Below are positions 18,275 through 25,932 of a stretch of 64,000 nt of DNA, one piece after another. The position numbers and the translations under genes were made by a program. The stretch is from Pseudopedobacter saltans DSM 12145 (GTDB lineage: Bacteria > Bacteroidota > Bacteroidia > Sphingobacteriales > Sphingobacteriaceae). The notes under the pieces were generated by a model. It saw only the letters and a program-made list of their open reading frames with translations. It had not been told where the DNA came from and searched no databases. Where the stretch lies: positions 3,782,001 through 3,846,000 of the forward strand of contig NC_015177.1 in assembly GCF_000190735.1 (NCBI RefSeq). Direction: 5' to 3'. How positions within the stretch are numbered: position 1 is the stretch's first letter; each line of letters begins with the position of its first letter.

Positions 18275-18392
18275 AAGTGCCAAAGGCATCCCTTCAGGGC
18301 AAAATGCTTGAGGCATTGGACGTAGAAATATATAGTAGTTTAGGGCGGTAAGTTCTAACCAACGGACAACTATCAACGAACAAACTAAAAAA

Positions 18393-19427
18393 ATGGAAAA
18401 AATTAAAGCTGGAATTATTGGAGGTGCCGGATATACCGGGGGTGAACTTTTAAGAATATTGGTAAACCATGCGAAAGTAGAAATTGCTTTTGTACATAGT
18501 AACAGTAATGCCGGAAATTTAATTTCAGACGTTCATACTGATTTATTTGGGGATACAGATTTAAGATTCACCGATGTGATTTCGCAGGATATAGATGTCT
18601 TGTTCCTTTGCGTTGGTCATGGTGATGCGAGAAAATTCCTGGAAGCTAATCCGATAAATGATGCCATAAAGATTATTGATTTATCTCAGGACTTTCGTTT
18701 AAAGGCTAAAAGCCAAAAGCCAAAAGCGGAAAGCAATGGACAGGAAAATCAGCCTTCAGCTTTAAGTGTTAAGCCTTCGGCCTTTGTGTACGGTTTGCCG
18801 GAGCTGAACAAAGAATCAATAAAGAAGGCTCATAATATCGCTAATCCGGGTTGTTTTGCTACTTGTATACAATTGGCATTATTGCCTTTGGCAAAAGCTG
18901 GGAAACTGAATAATGAAGTGCACATTGCTGCGACAACGGGGTCTACTGGAGCTGGACAAAAGCCCACTGCGACGAGCCATTTTAGCTGGAGAAACAACAA
19001 TCTTTCGGTTTATAAAGCTTTTGAACATCAGCATTTGAATGAAATAGGTGAGAGCTTACATCAGTTACAACCGGATTTCGATAAAGCCGTCAATTTTATC
19101 CCTTACCGGGGAGATTTTGCCCGAGGCATTATGGCCTCTGTTTATTTAGAAACCGATTTGACTCTGGAAGAAGCAGAGAAAATCTACGAAGACTTTTACG
19201 CCGATGCGCCATTTACGCATGTCAGTAAGCAAAATATAGATTTAAAACAAGTCGTAAATACCAATAAATGCTTACTGCATTTAGAGAAACACGGCAACAA
19301 ATTGATGATTTTGTCTATTACAGACAATTTGTTGAAAGGCGCTTCTGGTCAGGCAGTACAAAATATGAACCTGATGTTTGGTTTTGATGAGAAGGAAGGA
19401 TTGAGATTGAAAGCGGTTAATTTTTAA
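18393..19427 (+). CDS. argC: N-acyl-gamma-glutamyl-phosphate reductase with an in-frame repeat insertion
   Basis: 344 aa. N-terminal Rossmann motif GIIGGAGYTGGELLRIL; catalytic Cys154 in NPGCFATC; C-terminal residues HLEKHGNKLMILSITDN close the domain. It reduces N-acylglutamyl phosphate to the semialdehyde with NADPH. Between DLSQDFRL and FVYGLPELN, which from my knowledge of the family are normally only a few residues apart, lies a low-complexity stretch (about residues 103-131) rich in K, A, S, P and Q. It is encoded by word repeats with inverted ends at 18701-18785. The insertion is in frame and sits between domain elements, so the enzyme may stay active. Confidence 0.96.
   Translation: MEKIKAGIIGGAGYTGGELLRILVNHAKVEIAFVHSNSNAGNLISDVHTDLFGDTDLRFTDVISQDIDVLFLCVGHGDARKFLEANPINDAIKIIDLSQDFRLKAKSQKPKAESNGQENQPSALSVKPSAFVYGLPELNKESIKKAHNIANPGCFATCIQLALLPLAKAGKLNNEVHIAATTGSTGAGQKPTATSHFSWRNNNLSVYKAFEHQHLNEIGESLHQLQPDFDKAVNFIPYRGDFARGIMASVYLETDLTLEEAEKIYEDFYADAPFTHVSKQNIDLKQVVNTNKCLLHLEKHGNKLMILSITDNLLKGASGQAVQNMNLMFGFDEKEGLRLKAVNF
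18701..18785. repeat. Word-repeat element inserted in frame in argC
   Basis: The left part repeats AAAAGCC-type words after AAAGGC (18701-18706). The right part has complementary words (CAGCCTTC, TTAAGCCTTC) and ends in GCCTTT (18780-18785), the exact reverse complement of the left end. A short spacer of about 15 bases separates them. The architecture matches the arrays flanking the S23 genes in this window, but without a gene inside. Confidence 0.7.
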
Positions 19428-19836
19428 GTTGAAGGTTTAAAGTTAAAAGTGGAAAGTTGCAAAATTATAAAGACCTTTTAGTTTGGAGTAAATCGCATGA
19501 GCTGGTTCTAGAAGTCTACAGGCTTACAAAAGATTTTCCCAAAGAGGAAACTTTTGGATTAGTAAGTCAGTTGAGACGAGCAGCGGTATCTATCCCAACA
19601 AATATAGCTGAAGGGTCTGGTAGATTCACGCAAAAGGATTTTGCTTCATTTCTGCAAATATCGTTAGGGTCTTGCCAAGAAGTAGAATATCTTGTATTCT
19701 TAGCTATTGAACTTAAACTTATAACTGAAACTGACTTTGAGCTTATTAATAAATTAATTGGCGAAAACAAGGCAATGCTTATTGCATTAATCAAGAAAGT
19801 CAGACTTTAAACTCTGAACTTTCTACTTTAAACTAT
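19428..19836 (+). mobile_element. S23 gene framed by inverted word repeats, between argC and argD
   Basis: Left array: GTTTAAAGT (19435-19443) then GAAAGTT (19452-19458). Right array: AACTTTC (19817-19823) then ACTTTAAAC (19825-19833), the reverse complements in mirrored order; another ACTTTAAAC overlaps the S23 stop at 19804. The arrays fill the space between the argC stop and the argD start almost exactly. Together with the similar unit at 25403 and the remnant at 56387 this suggests a defined inserted unit. No target-site duplication was identified. Mobility is inference. Confidence 0.5.
19457..19810 (+). CDS. Four-helix-bundle protein, S23 (23S rRNA intervening-sequence) family
   Basis: 117 aa, full length for the family. 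Diagnostic motifs: NYKDLLVWSKSHEL at the start and QLRRAAVSIPTNIAEGSGR at residues about 35-53, then a helical second half. The start is TTG at 19457, chosen because the conserved MxNYKDLxVW opening begins there and no ATG is available. The family is related to proteins found in rRNA intervening sequences and to the Avd accessory protein of diversity-generating retroelements; solo copies have no established function. It interrupts the arg cluster on the same strand between argC and argD. Confidence 0.92.
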   Translation: MQNYKDLLVWSKSHELVLEVYRLTKDFPKEETFGLVSQLRRAAVSIPTNIAEGSGRFTQKDFASFLQISLGSCQEVEYLVFLAIELKLITETDFELINKLIGENKAMLIALIKKVRL

Positions 19837-19843
19837 TAAAAAA

Positions 19844-20974
19844 ATGAAACTATTCGACGTATACCCAATAAATGATATAGAAATTGTAAAAGGCCAGGGA
19901 AGCCTTGTTTGGGACAATAATGGTCAGGAATATTTAGATTTATACGGTGGTCACGCTGTAATATCTATTGGACATACTCATCCTCATTATGTATCGAGGA
20001 TTACAGAACAATTGAATAAAATCGGATTTTATTCAAACTCTATCAGAATTCCTTTGCAAGAACAATTGGCAGAGAAATTAGGAAAGGTTTCCGGAAAAGA
20101 AGATTATCAGCTTTTCTTGTGTAATTCGGGAGCAGAAGCGAATGAGAATGCATTTAAATTAGCCTCTTTTGCTAATGAAAGAAAGAAAATCATAGCATTT
20201 TCCAAAGCATTTCACGGACGTACATCTTTGGCGGTTTCTGCAACGGATAATCCAAAAATTATAGCTCCTGTTAATGAAACAGATAATGTAGTTTTCTTGC
20301 CTCATAATGATATTGAAGCATTGAATAAAGCTTTCGCTGATTTTGGAAATGAGATTTCTTCAGTTGTTATTGAAGGCATACAAGGTGTAGGCGGAATAAG
20401 AGTCGCTGATGTTGAGTTCTTGAAAACCATCCGTTCTTTGTGCGACGAGTATGGCGCTTATTATATCGCCGATTCTATACAGTGTGGATATGGAAGGAGC
20501 GGAAAGTTCTTTTCACATGATTATGCAGGGGTAGATGCAGATATTTATACTATGGCAAAAGGAATGGGAAATGGTTTTCCTATAGGTGGAATAATCATTT
20601 CGCCAAAACTGAAACCTTGGCATGGCATGTTAGGTACAACTTTCGGCGGAAATCACCTGGCATGTGCGGCGGCGTTGGCGGTATTAGAGGTTTTCGAGAA
20701 GAATCAATTGATAAAAAATGCCGAAGAGGTAGGTAATTATCTGATCACAGAATTAAGGAAAATCGACAAGATAAAAGAAGTGCGTGGTTTAGGTTTAATG
20801 ATTGGTGTTGAACTCCCTGAAGAATTAAGCGAGGCAAGAAAGAAACTGCTTTTTGAAGAGCATATATTTACAGGGGAAGCCAAACCAAATGTAATCAGAC
20901 TATTGCCGGCGCTTAATTTGACAAAAGAACATGCCGACAGATTCTTAACCGCATTAAAAAAAGTAATTGAATAA
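19844..20974 (+). CDS. argD: N-acylornithine aminotransferase
   Basis: 376 aa class-III PLP aminotransferase: YGGHAVISIGHTHPHYV at the N-terminus, CNSGAEANENAFKLA phosphate-binding region, and K239 in YTMAKGMGNGFP as the Schiff-base lysine. It converts N-acylglutamate semialdehyde to N-acylornithine with glutamate as donor. The family acts on acetyl- and succinyl-ornithine, so the acyl group is not fixed by this gene. It is 33 bases after the S23 stop. Confidence 0.96.
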   Translation: MKLFDVYPINDIEIVKGQGSLVWDNNGQEYLDLYGGHAVISIGHTHPHYVSRITEQLNKIGFYSNSIRIPLQEQLAEKLGKVSGKEDYQLFLCNSGAEANENAFKLASFANERKKIIAFSKAFHGRTSLAVSATDNPKIIAPVNETDNVVFLPHNDIEALNKAFADFGNEISSVVIEGIQGVGGIRVADVEFLKTIRSLCDEYGAYYIADSIQCGYGRSGKFFSHDYAGVDADIYTMAKGMGNGFPIGGIIISPKLKPWHGMLGTTFGGNHLACAAALAVLEVFEKNQLIKNAEEVGNYLITELRKIDKIKEVRGLGLMIGVELPEELSEARKKLLFEEHIFTGEAKPNVIRLLPALNLTKEHADRFLTALKKVIE

Positions 20975-20994
20975 AATATAAATATAAAAAAATG

Positions 20995-21048
20995 GCAAAG
21001 CTAGTTTTTATCAGCTCATAAAATATGGAAGATAAAAACTAGCTTTGT
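20995..21048. promoter_or_regulatory. Long perfect hairpin between argD and the transcarbamylase gene
   Basis: A 16-bp perfect inverted repeat (arms 20997-21012 and 21031-21046, core AAAGCTAGTTTTTATC) with an 18-nt loop; one further C-G pair extends it at each end. No T run follows on the plus strand, so it is not a standard terminator. It could be an RNA processing or stability element inside the operon, or a palindromic repeat. Confidence 0.6.
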
Positions 21049-21106
21049 TCGTAAATATTAATACCAAATTTTGATTATATAGATCATACCAAAAATTTTA
21101 AAGACC

Positions 21107-22054
21107 ATGAAACTATTCTCTTCTGTACACGATGTTAATGATTTAAATCAACTGGTATCAGAAGCTATCCAGCTTAAAGCATCTCCGTTCGCATTCGAAA
21201 ATCTGGGAAAACATAAAACCATCGGTTTGATTTTCCTGAATCCTAGTTTAAGAACCCGGTTAAGTACTCAAAAAGCCGCAATGAATTTAGGAATGCAGGT
21301 AATGGTGATGAATATGGATAAAGAAGGTTGGGCTTTGGAAACTAGAGACGGTGTGATTATGAACGGCACCACTGTTGAACATATTCGCGAAGCTGCGGGT
21401 GTAATGGGGGAATATTGTGATATCATCGGTATTCGTTCTTTCCCGGGGCTAAAAGACAGAGAAGAAGATTATTCAGAGCTGATTTTTAATAAGTTCGTTC
21501 AGTTTGCAGGCTGTCCGATTGTAAGTTTGGAATCAGCTACCAGGCATCCTTTGCAAAGTTTGGCTGACGTGATCACGATAGAAGAGTTGAAAAAGACGAC
21601 AAAACCAAAAGTCGTTTTAACATGGGCTCCGCATGTGAAGCCTTTGCCTCAAGCGGTAGCGAACTCATTTGCCGAGTGGATGAATAAAGCCGATTACGAA
21701 TTTGTGATTACCCATCCGGAAGGATACGATTTGGCACCAGAATTTGTTGGAAATGCTATGGTTACCAATAATCAGGACGAAGCTTTGGCCGGAGCCGATT
21801 TTGTTTATGTGAAAAACTGGTCGTCTTATAACGATTACGGTAAGATATTGACTGAAGGTGAGGGATGGATGCTGACTAACGAAAAATTAAAGCTGACGAA
21901 TAATGCAGGTGTAATGCATTGTTTACCCGTAAGAAGAGGGTTGGAGCTTTCGCATGAAATCCTTGATGGACCAAATTCATTGGTGCTTAATCAGGCCAAT
22001 AACCGAGTTTGGGCTGCTCAGGCTGTTTTAAAACAAATGCTGGAGGGGAAATAA
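21107..22054 (+). CDS. argF': N-acylornithine carbamoyltransferase (likely succinyl type)
   Basis: 315 aa. Carbamoyl-phosphate binding loop SLRTRLST (residues 47-54) and the C-terminal HCLPVRRG, where ordinary ornithine transcarbamylases have HCLPA; this and Trp75 place it with the N-acylornithine enzymes of Bacteroidota and Xanthomonas. In those enzymes a single residue near position 90-92 is reported to decide between acetyl (Glu) and succinyl (Pro) substrates. Here the aligned residue is Val90 (TTV90EHI), so the acetyl-determining Glu is absent. It carbamoylates acyl-ornithine to acyl-citrulline, so deacylation comes later. Its last base overlaps the first of argB. Confidence 0.93.
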   Translation: MKLFSSVHDVNDLNQLVSEAIQLKASPFAFENLGKHKTIGLIFLNPSLRTRLSTQKAAMNLGMQVMVMNMDKEGWALETRDGVIMNGTTVEHIREAAGVMGEYCDIIGIRSFPGLKDREEDYSELIFNKFVQFAGCPIVSLESATRHPLQSLADVITIEELKKTTKPKVVLTWAPHVKPLPQAVANSFAEWMNKADYEFVITHPEGYDLAPEFVGNAMVTNNQDEALAGADFVYVKNWSSYNDYGKILTEGEGWMLTNEKLKLTNNAGVMHCLPVRRGLELSHEILDGPNSLVLNQANNRVWAAQAVLKQMLEGK

Positions 22055-22845
22055 TGAAACCACTTTGGATTATCAAAATCGGTGGAAATGTCATCGATAA
22101 CCCAGAAGCATTAGATTCTTTTTTAAAAGACTTTTCTGCGTTGGATGGTGCAAAAGTACTCATCCACGGAGGCGGTAAAATAGCCACACAAATAGCTAAA
22201 GGTTTAGGTGTGGAAACCCAAATGGTAAATGGCCGTAGAATCACAGACGCAGAAATGCTGAAAATTGTGACTATGGTTTATGGTGGTTTGGTAAATAAAA
22301 ATGTGGTAGCTAAGCTTCAGGCAAACGGGACCAATGCAATTGGGATGACGGGAGCAGATGGAAATGTCATTAAAGCCATAAAACGTCCGGTAAAAGAAGT
22401 GGACTTTGGATTTGTTGGAGATTTAACAGAAACTTCAATTAACGATACTACTTTGTCGCAGATTTTAGAAGCAGGTTTAATCCCTGTTTTTGCAGCGTTA
22501 ACGCATGATGGAAATGGACAGATATTAAATACAAATGCAGATACTATTGCTTCTGCACTAGCTGTTGGCCTTTCTTCCCGATATGAAACTAAGTTAATTT
22601 ACTGTTTCGAAAAAAATGGAGTGCTAACCGATATAAACAATGACGATTCGGTAATTGCCAAGATAAATCCAGCTTATTTTGAAGAGCTAACTCAACAAGG
22701 AATAATAGCTGATGGCATGCTACCAAAGCTCCAAAATGCATTCGCTGCAATTTCTAATGGTGTAAAAGAGGTTTATATTGGAAATGCAGGCAAATTATCG
22801 GATATTAATCAGGGCAAGGACTTTGGAACTTGTTTGTCTTTATAA
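22054..22845 (+). CDS. argB: N-acylglutamate kinase
   Basis: 263 aa. The start is ATG at 22054, overlapping the previous stop by one base (TAATG) and preceded by GGAGGGG, an unusually good ribosome binding site here; the protein then begins MKPLWIIKIGGNVID. Amino-acid kinase motifs: KIGGNVID, LIHGGGKIATQ, GRRITD, GMTGADG, LNTNADTIASALA and DGMLPKL. It phosphorylates N-acetyl- or N-succinylglutamate. One-base coupling with the transcarbamylase gene implies translational coupling. Confidence 0.95.
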   Translation: MKPLWIIKIGGNVIDNPEALDSFLKDFSALDGAKVLIHGGGKIATQIAKGLGVETQMVNGRRITDAEMLKIVTMVYGGLVNKNVVAKLQANGTNAIGMTGADGNVIKAIKRPVKEVDFGFVGDLTETSINDTTLSQILEAGLIPVFAALTHDGNGQILNTNADTIASALAVGLSSRYETKLIYCFEKNGVLTDINNDDSVIAKINPAYFEELTQQGIIADGMLPKLQNAFAAISNGVKEVYIGNAGKLSDINQGKDFGTCLSL

Positions 22846-22852
22846 TGATAAT

Positions 22853-23509
22853 ATGGCACGGAATATTTTTATTGTATTTTTAGTACTGCTGGGTATAGAT
22901 CTAAGTGCTCAAACAAAATTATCTGACATCAAGGATATCCGTCTGGTTTTTCCTGTAACCTACATTTCGGAAATTCAGAAAGGAAATAAAGCGCAATATA
23001 ATGATTCCTTATCCTTAATTTCGGCACAATTGATTGATAGTATTATTGAGAATTACAATATCGATATCACAGAAAAAAGTAACTTATTAGAAGGTAAGAC
23101 AAGGGTTCAGTATGAAAAAGATGTTGTTGATTTATCGAAGGCTAGTTCTAAATTAAAAAATTTAGAAGAAATTTTAATCCCAGAAAGCCTTTTGGCTGAA
23201 CTACGAAAAAGCACCAAAAAACATCATTTACTAATATTTTCTTCCGGAGTTACAAGGGCTAAGGGAAATTATGGAAAAGAAGTTGGAAAGGGCGTTGCTA
23301 TGGGGATCTTGACAATGGGAATGTATTATCAGGTTCCTATAAAAGGGAATTCGAACGTTCATGCTTTTTTAATAGATAGTGAAAGCGGGAAAGTGCTTTT
23401 TTATAAAAAATCTTTTATTCAGGACAGGGATCCATTAGAACCCAAAGTACTGGAGAAACAATTTAAAGCTTTGTTGAAAGAAAATGCTTCTCTAAAACAA
23501 AACAGTTAA
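22853..23509 (+). CDS. Exported protein of unknown function
   Basis: 218 aa from ATG at 22853, chosen because it begins a clean signal peptide (ARNIFIVFLVLLGIDLSAQ); an upstream extension would overlap argB. The mature part has a glycine-rich hydrophobic stretch (GKEVGKGVAMGILTMGMYY) and a beta segment AFLIDSESGKVLFYKKSF. I do not recognise a family. It is wedged between argB and proC, 7 and 2 bases from its neighbours, so it is cotranscribed with arginine genes without an obvious link to the pathway. Confidence 0.75.
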   Translation: MARNIFIVFLVLLGIDLSAQTKLSDIKDIRLVFPVTYISEIQKGNKAQYNDSLSLISAQLIDSIIENYNIDITEKSNLLEGKTRVQYEKDVVDLSKASSKLKNLEEILIPESLLAELRKSTKKHHLLIFSSGVTRAKGNYGKEVGKGVAMGILTMGMYYQVPIKGNSNVHAFLIDSESGKVLFYKKSFIQDRDPLEPKVLEKQFKALLKENASLKQNS

Positions 23510-23511
23510 TC

Positions 23512-24330
23512 ATGTCAAACAAAAGTTCAATAGCCATTTTAGGCACCGGAAATATGGGAGCGTATATTGCGCTTGGTTTATCCAAATCGGGAATGTGCGA
23601 TCCTGCATCCATTACCCTAACCAGAAGGAATTTGGATGCTTTGGCAGAATATAAATCTCAAGGATTTAATATCAGCAACGATAATGTCGCAGCAGCTAAA
23701 GAAGCGAATATTATTATTTTAGGCGTATTACCTCAGCAATTGAATGAAGTTTTGGATCAGATTGCTCCGGTAGTTGATGAATCAAAGCATTTGATTGTCT
23801 CAATTATTAGCGGAGTATCTTCGGTTGATATTCAAAAAAAGCTGAACAAAAATATAGAAGTCATCAGGGTGATGCCTAATACTGCGATTGCAATAAATCA
23901 GTCTATGACATGTATCGCGGGAGACCATGCAAGCAAGGAAAACATAGAATTGGTAAAAAACATATTTAGTACAGTTGGTGTGGCTATGGTAATCAAAGAA
24001 GATTTAATGCCGGCCGCGACAGCACTTTGTTCCAGTGGGATTGCTTTTTTCTTAAGAACAATAAGAGCAGCAACTGAAGCTGGTGTTCAGATGGGGTTTC
24101 ATTCTCATGAGGCGTTGGAAATGGCATCTCAAACGGTTAAAGGAGCTGCTGATTTACTGATCCAATTAGGAGGACATCCGGAAGTTCAGATAGATAGGGT
24201 TACTTCTCCTAAAGGCTGTACAATAGCAGGATTAAATGAAATGGAACATAATGGATTTAGTTCTGCTTTGATAAAAGGAATAACATTAGCGGGGCAAAAA
24301 GCGGGAAACTTATTAAGTCAAGATAAATAA
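23512..24330 (+). CDS. proC: Pyrroline-5-carboxylate reductase
   Basis: 272 aa. N-terminal Rossmann motif AILGTGNMGAYIALGL, then VIRVMPNTAIAINQSMTCI and the C-terminal signature region SPKGCTIAGLNEME. It reduces pyrroline-5-carboxylate to proline. Placement inside an arginine cluster, 6 bases before the argE-like gene, ties glutamate-semialdehyde use for proline to arginine synthesis. Some relatives in this position could act on pathway side products, but sequence alone supports proC. Confidence 0.93.
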   Translation: MSNKSSIAILGTGNMGAYIALGLSKSGMCDPASITLTRRNLDALAEYKSQGFNISNDNVAAAKEANIIILGVLPQQLNEVLDQIAPVVDESKHLIVSIISGVSSVDIQKKLNKNIEVIRVMPNTAIAINQSMTCIAGDHASKENIELVKNIFSTVGVAMVIKEDLMPAATALCSSGIAFFLRTIRAATEAGVQMGFHSHEALEMASQTVKGAADLLIQLGGHPEVQIDRVTSPKGCTIAGLNEMEHNGFSSALIKGITLAGQKAGNLLSQDK

Positions 24331-24336
24331 TTAGAA

Positions 24337-25404
24337 ATGTCTGTAGATAATTTGTTCGAAGATGCGTTTCAGCTGTTAAAGCAGATGATCGCAATACCTT
24401 CATTTAGCAAAGAAGAAGATAAAACGGCTGACTTGATTCAGGCTTTTTTAATCGAAAGAGGAATTACACCGCATAGAAAAGGAAATAATCTGTGGGTTTT
24501 CAATAGGTATTTTGATGCTTCTAAACCTACTATTCTTTTAAATTCGCATCACGATACAGTAAAACCAAATAAAGGGTATACGAAAGATCCATTCAATCCC
24601 GAAGTTTCGGAAGACGGAAAGTTATATGGTTTGGGAAGTAACGATGCGGGAGGCTGTTTGGTTTCATTAATTGCTACTTTCAGGCATTTTTATGATAGAG
24701 AAGATCTGAAATACAATTTTGTTTTGGCCGCTACGGCTGAAGAAGAAAACTCGGGTAAAGGTGGTTTGGAATCTATTATTCCAGATTTAGGAGAGTGCAG
24801 TTTTGCCATTGTAGGCGAACCAACTCAGATGCACCTGGCAGTAGCCGAAAAGGGTTTGATGGTTTTGGATTGTCATGCAAGAGGAAAAGCCGGGCATGCC
24901 GCCAGAGATGAAGGAGAAAATGCTTTGTATAAAGCTCTGAAAGATATTCATTGGTTTAAAGACTATCAGTTTGAAAAGGTGTCTCCTACCTTAGGACCTA
25001 TAAAAATGTCGGTAACTGTAATCAATACAGGGACTCAGCAACATAATGTCGTGCCAGATCTTTGTTCTTTTGTAGTTGATGTAAGGGTTACAGATACTTA
25101 TACCAACGAAGAGGTTTTGGATGTTATTGAACAACATGTAGATTGCGAGGTAGTGCCAAGATCTATTCGCTTAAAGCCATCGTCAATTCCGATGGATCAT
25201 CCGATAGTTCAGTACGGAATTTCTTTAGGAAGACAAACTTATGGTTCTCCAACAACCTCAGATCAGTCTTTATTAAATATCCCATCCTTAAAATGTGGAC
25301 CTGGTGATTCAGCCAGATCTCATACCGCAGATGAGTTTATTTATGTGGATGAAATTAGAGATGGAATAGAGATGTATATCAAGTTATTGGAAGGAATTAA
25401 TTGA
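24337..25404 (+). CDS. argE: M20-family N-acylornithine/N-acylcitrulline deacylase
   Basis: 355 aa metallopeptidase-like hydrolase. Metal-binding motif SHHDTVKPN (H71 and D73), then GLGSNDAGGC, the catalytic EE pair in TAEEENSGKGG, IVGEPTQ, and SDQSLLN near the C-terminus. It removes the acyl group. Because the transcarbamylase here uses acylated ornithine, the physiological substrate is more likely acyl-citrulline than acyl-ornithine; this is inference from the pathway. Confidence 0.92.
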   Translation: MSVDNLFEDAFQLLKQMIAIPSFSKEEDKTADLIQAFLIERGITPHRKGNNLWVFNRYFDASKPTILLNSHHDTVKPNKGYTKDPFNPEVSEDGKLYGLGSNDAGGCLVSLIATFRHFYDREDLKYNFVLAATAEEENSGKGGLESIIPDLGECSFAIVGEPTQMHLAVAEKGLMVLDCHARGKAGHAARDEGENALYKALKDIHWFKDYQFEKVSPTLGPIKMSVTVINTGTQQHNVVPDLCSFVVDVRVTDTYTNEEVLDVIEQHVDCEVVPRSIRLKPSSIPMDHPIVQYGISLGRQTYGSPTTSDQSLLNIPSLKCGPGDSARSHTADEFIYVDEIRDGIEMYIKLLEGIN

Positions 25405-25483
25405 TTTACGAAGGACAAATTACGATTTTAGAATTGGATTTGCATGATGTCCTTGCTAATCTTGATTCTGAGATCTAAATAAA

Positions 25484-25843
25484 ATGACAAAAGAAGAATT
25501 AATATCAAGATTTAGAGATTTTGCAATAGCAAATGCAGAACTGATAGCTTCTTTGCCATTTAATATTATTAATAAAAACTACAGCAATCAATTAATTAGA
25601 TGCAGTAGCTCTTCCAGTGCAAATTACAGGGCGGCTTGTAGAGCAAAATCAACAGCTGATTTTATCAATAAATTAAAAATTGTTGAAGAGGAATTAGATG
25701 AAACACTTCATTTTCTGGATTTATTGAAGCATTTTAATAATGACTTATCTAGAGAAATAGCCGAATTAGAAAAGGAAGGAAATGAACTGTTATCTATTAT
25801 AGTGTCGGCAATTAATACAATCAGAAATAAAATAAAAACATAA
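25484..25843 (+). CDS. Four-helix-bundle protein, S23 family, second subfamily
   Basis: 119 aa, full length. Recognised by RFRDFAIANAELIASLP, then SNQLIRCSSSSSANYRAACRA at about 44-64 and the acidic ELDETLHFLDLL. This is the ANYRAACRA subfamily, distinct from the NIAEG type at 19457. No catalytic residues are expected; solo members are of unknown function. It sits on the same strand inside the arginine cluster, with about 79 bases upstream and 89 downstream made of repeat words. Confidence 0.92.
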   Translation: MTKEELISRFRDFAIANAELIASLPFNIINKNYSNQLIRCSSSSSANYRAACRAKSTADFINKLKIVEEELDETLHFLDLLKHFNNDLSREIAELEKEGNELLSIIVSAINTIRNKIKT

Positions 25844-25893
25844 CGAATTTTTATACTAAAGATTTGAGGTTTAGATTTGCCCTTTGAAGAATG

Positions 25894-25928
25894 CGTAAAT
25901 CGTAAATCGTAAATCGTAAATCGTAATT
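25894..25928 (+). repeat. 7-bp tandem repeat, five units
   Basis: CGTAAAT repeated four times and a fifth unit CGTAATT, directly before argH. It is the right flank of the S23 unit at 25403-25928. Confidence 0.95.
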
Positions 25929-25932
25929 AAGC

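Larger units (their letters stand above)
25403..25928 (+). mobile_element. S23 gene framed by inverted word repeats, between argE and argH
   Basis: The left array begins in the argE stop: ATTTACG (25404-25410) and AATTACGATTT (25418-25428). The right array is a 7-bp tandem repeat whose last 11 bases (25918-25928, AAATCGTAATT) are the exact reverse complement of the left AATTACGATTT. The unit fills the whole argE-argH gap. Its words differ from those of the 19428 unit and its S23 gene belongs to another subfamily. Confidence 0.55.

Noticed and set aside
22009-22053. Upstream extension of argB
   Set aside because: The ATG at 22054 has GGAGGGG before it and begins the conserved kinase N-terminus; the extension only reads the end of the transcarbamylase gene in another frame.
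19457-25843. Diversity-generating retroelement suggested by S23/Avd-like proteins
   Set aside because: No reverse transcriptase, template repeat or variable repeat was seen near either S23 gene.
25894-25928. Tandem repeats that could suggest a CRISPR array
   Set aside because: The unit is 7 bases with no spacers; the 175-bp repeats at 62581 are contiguous copies. Neither has repeat-spacer alternation, and no cas genes are present.
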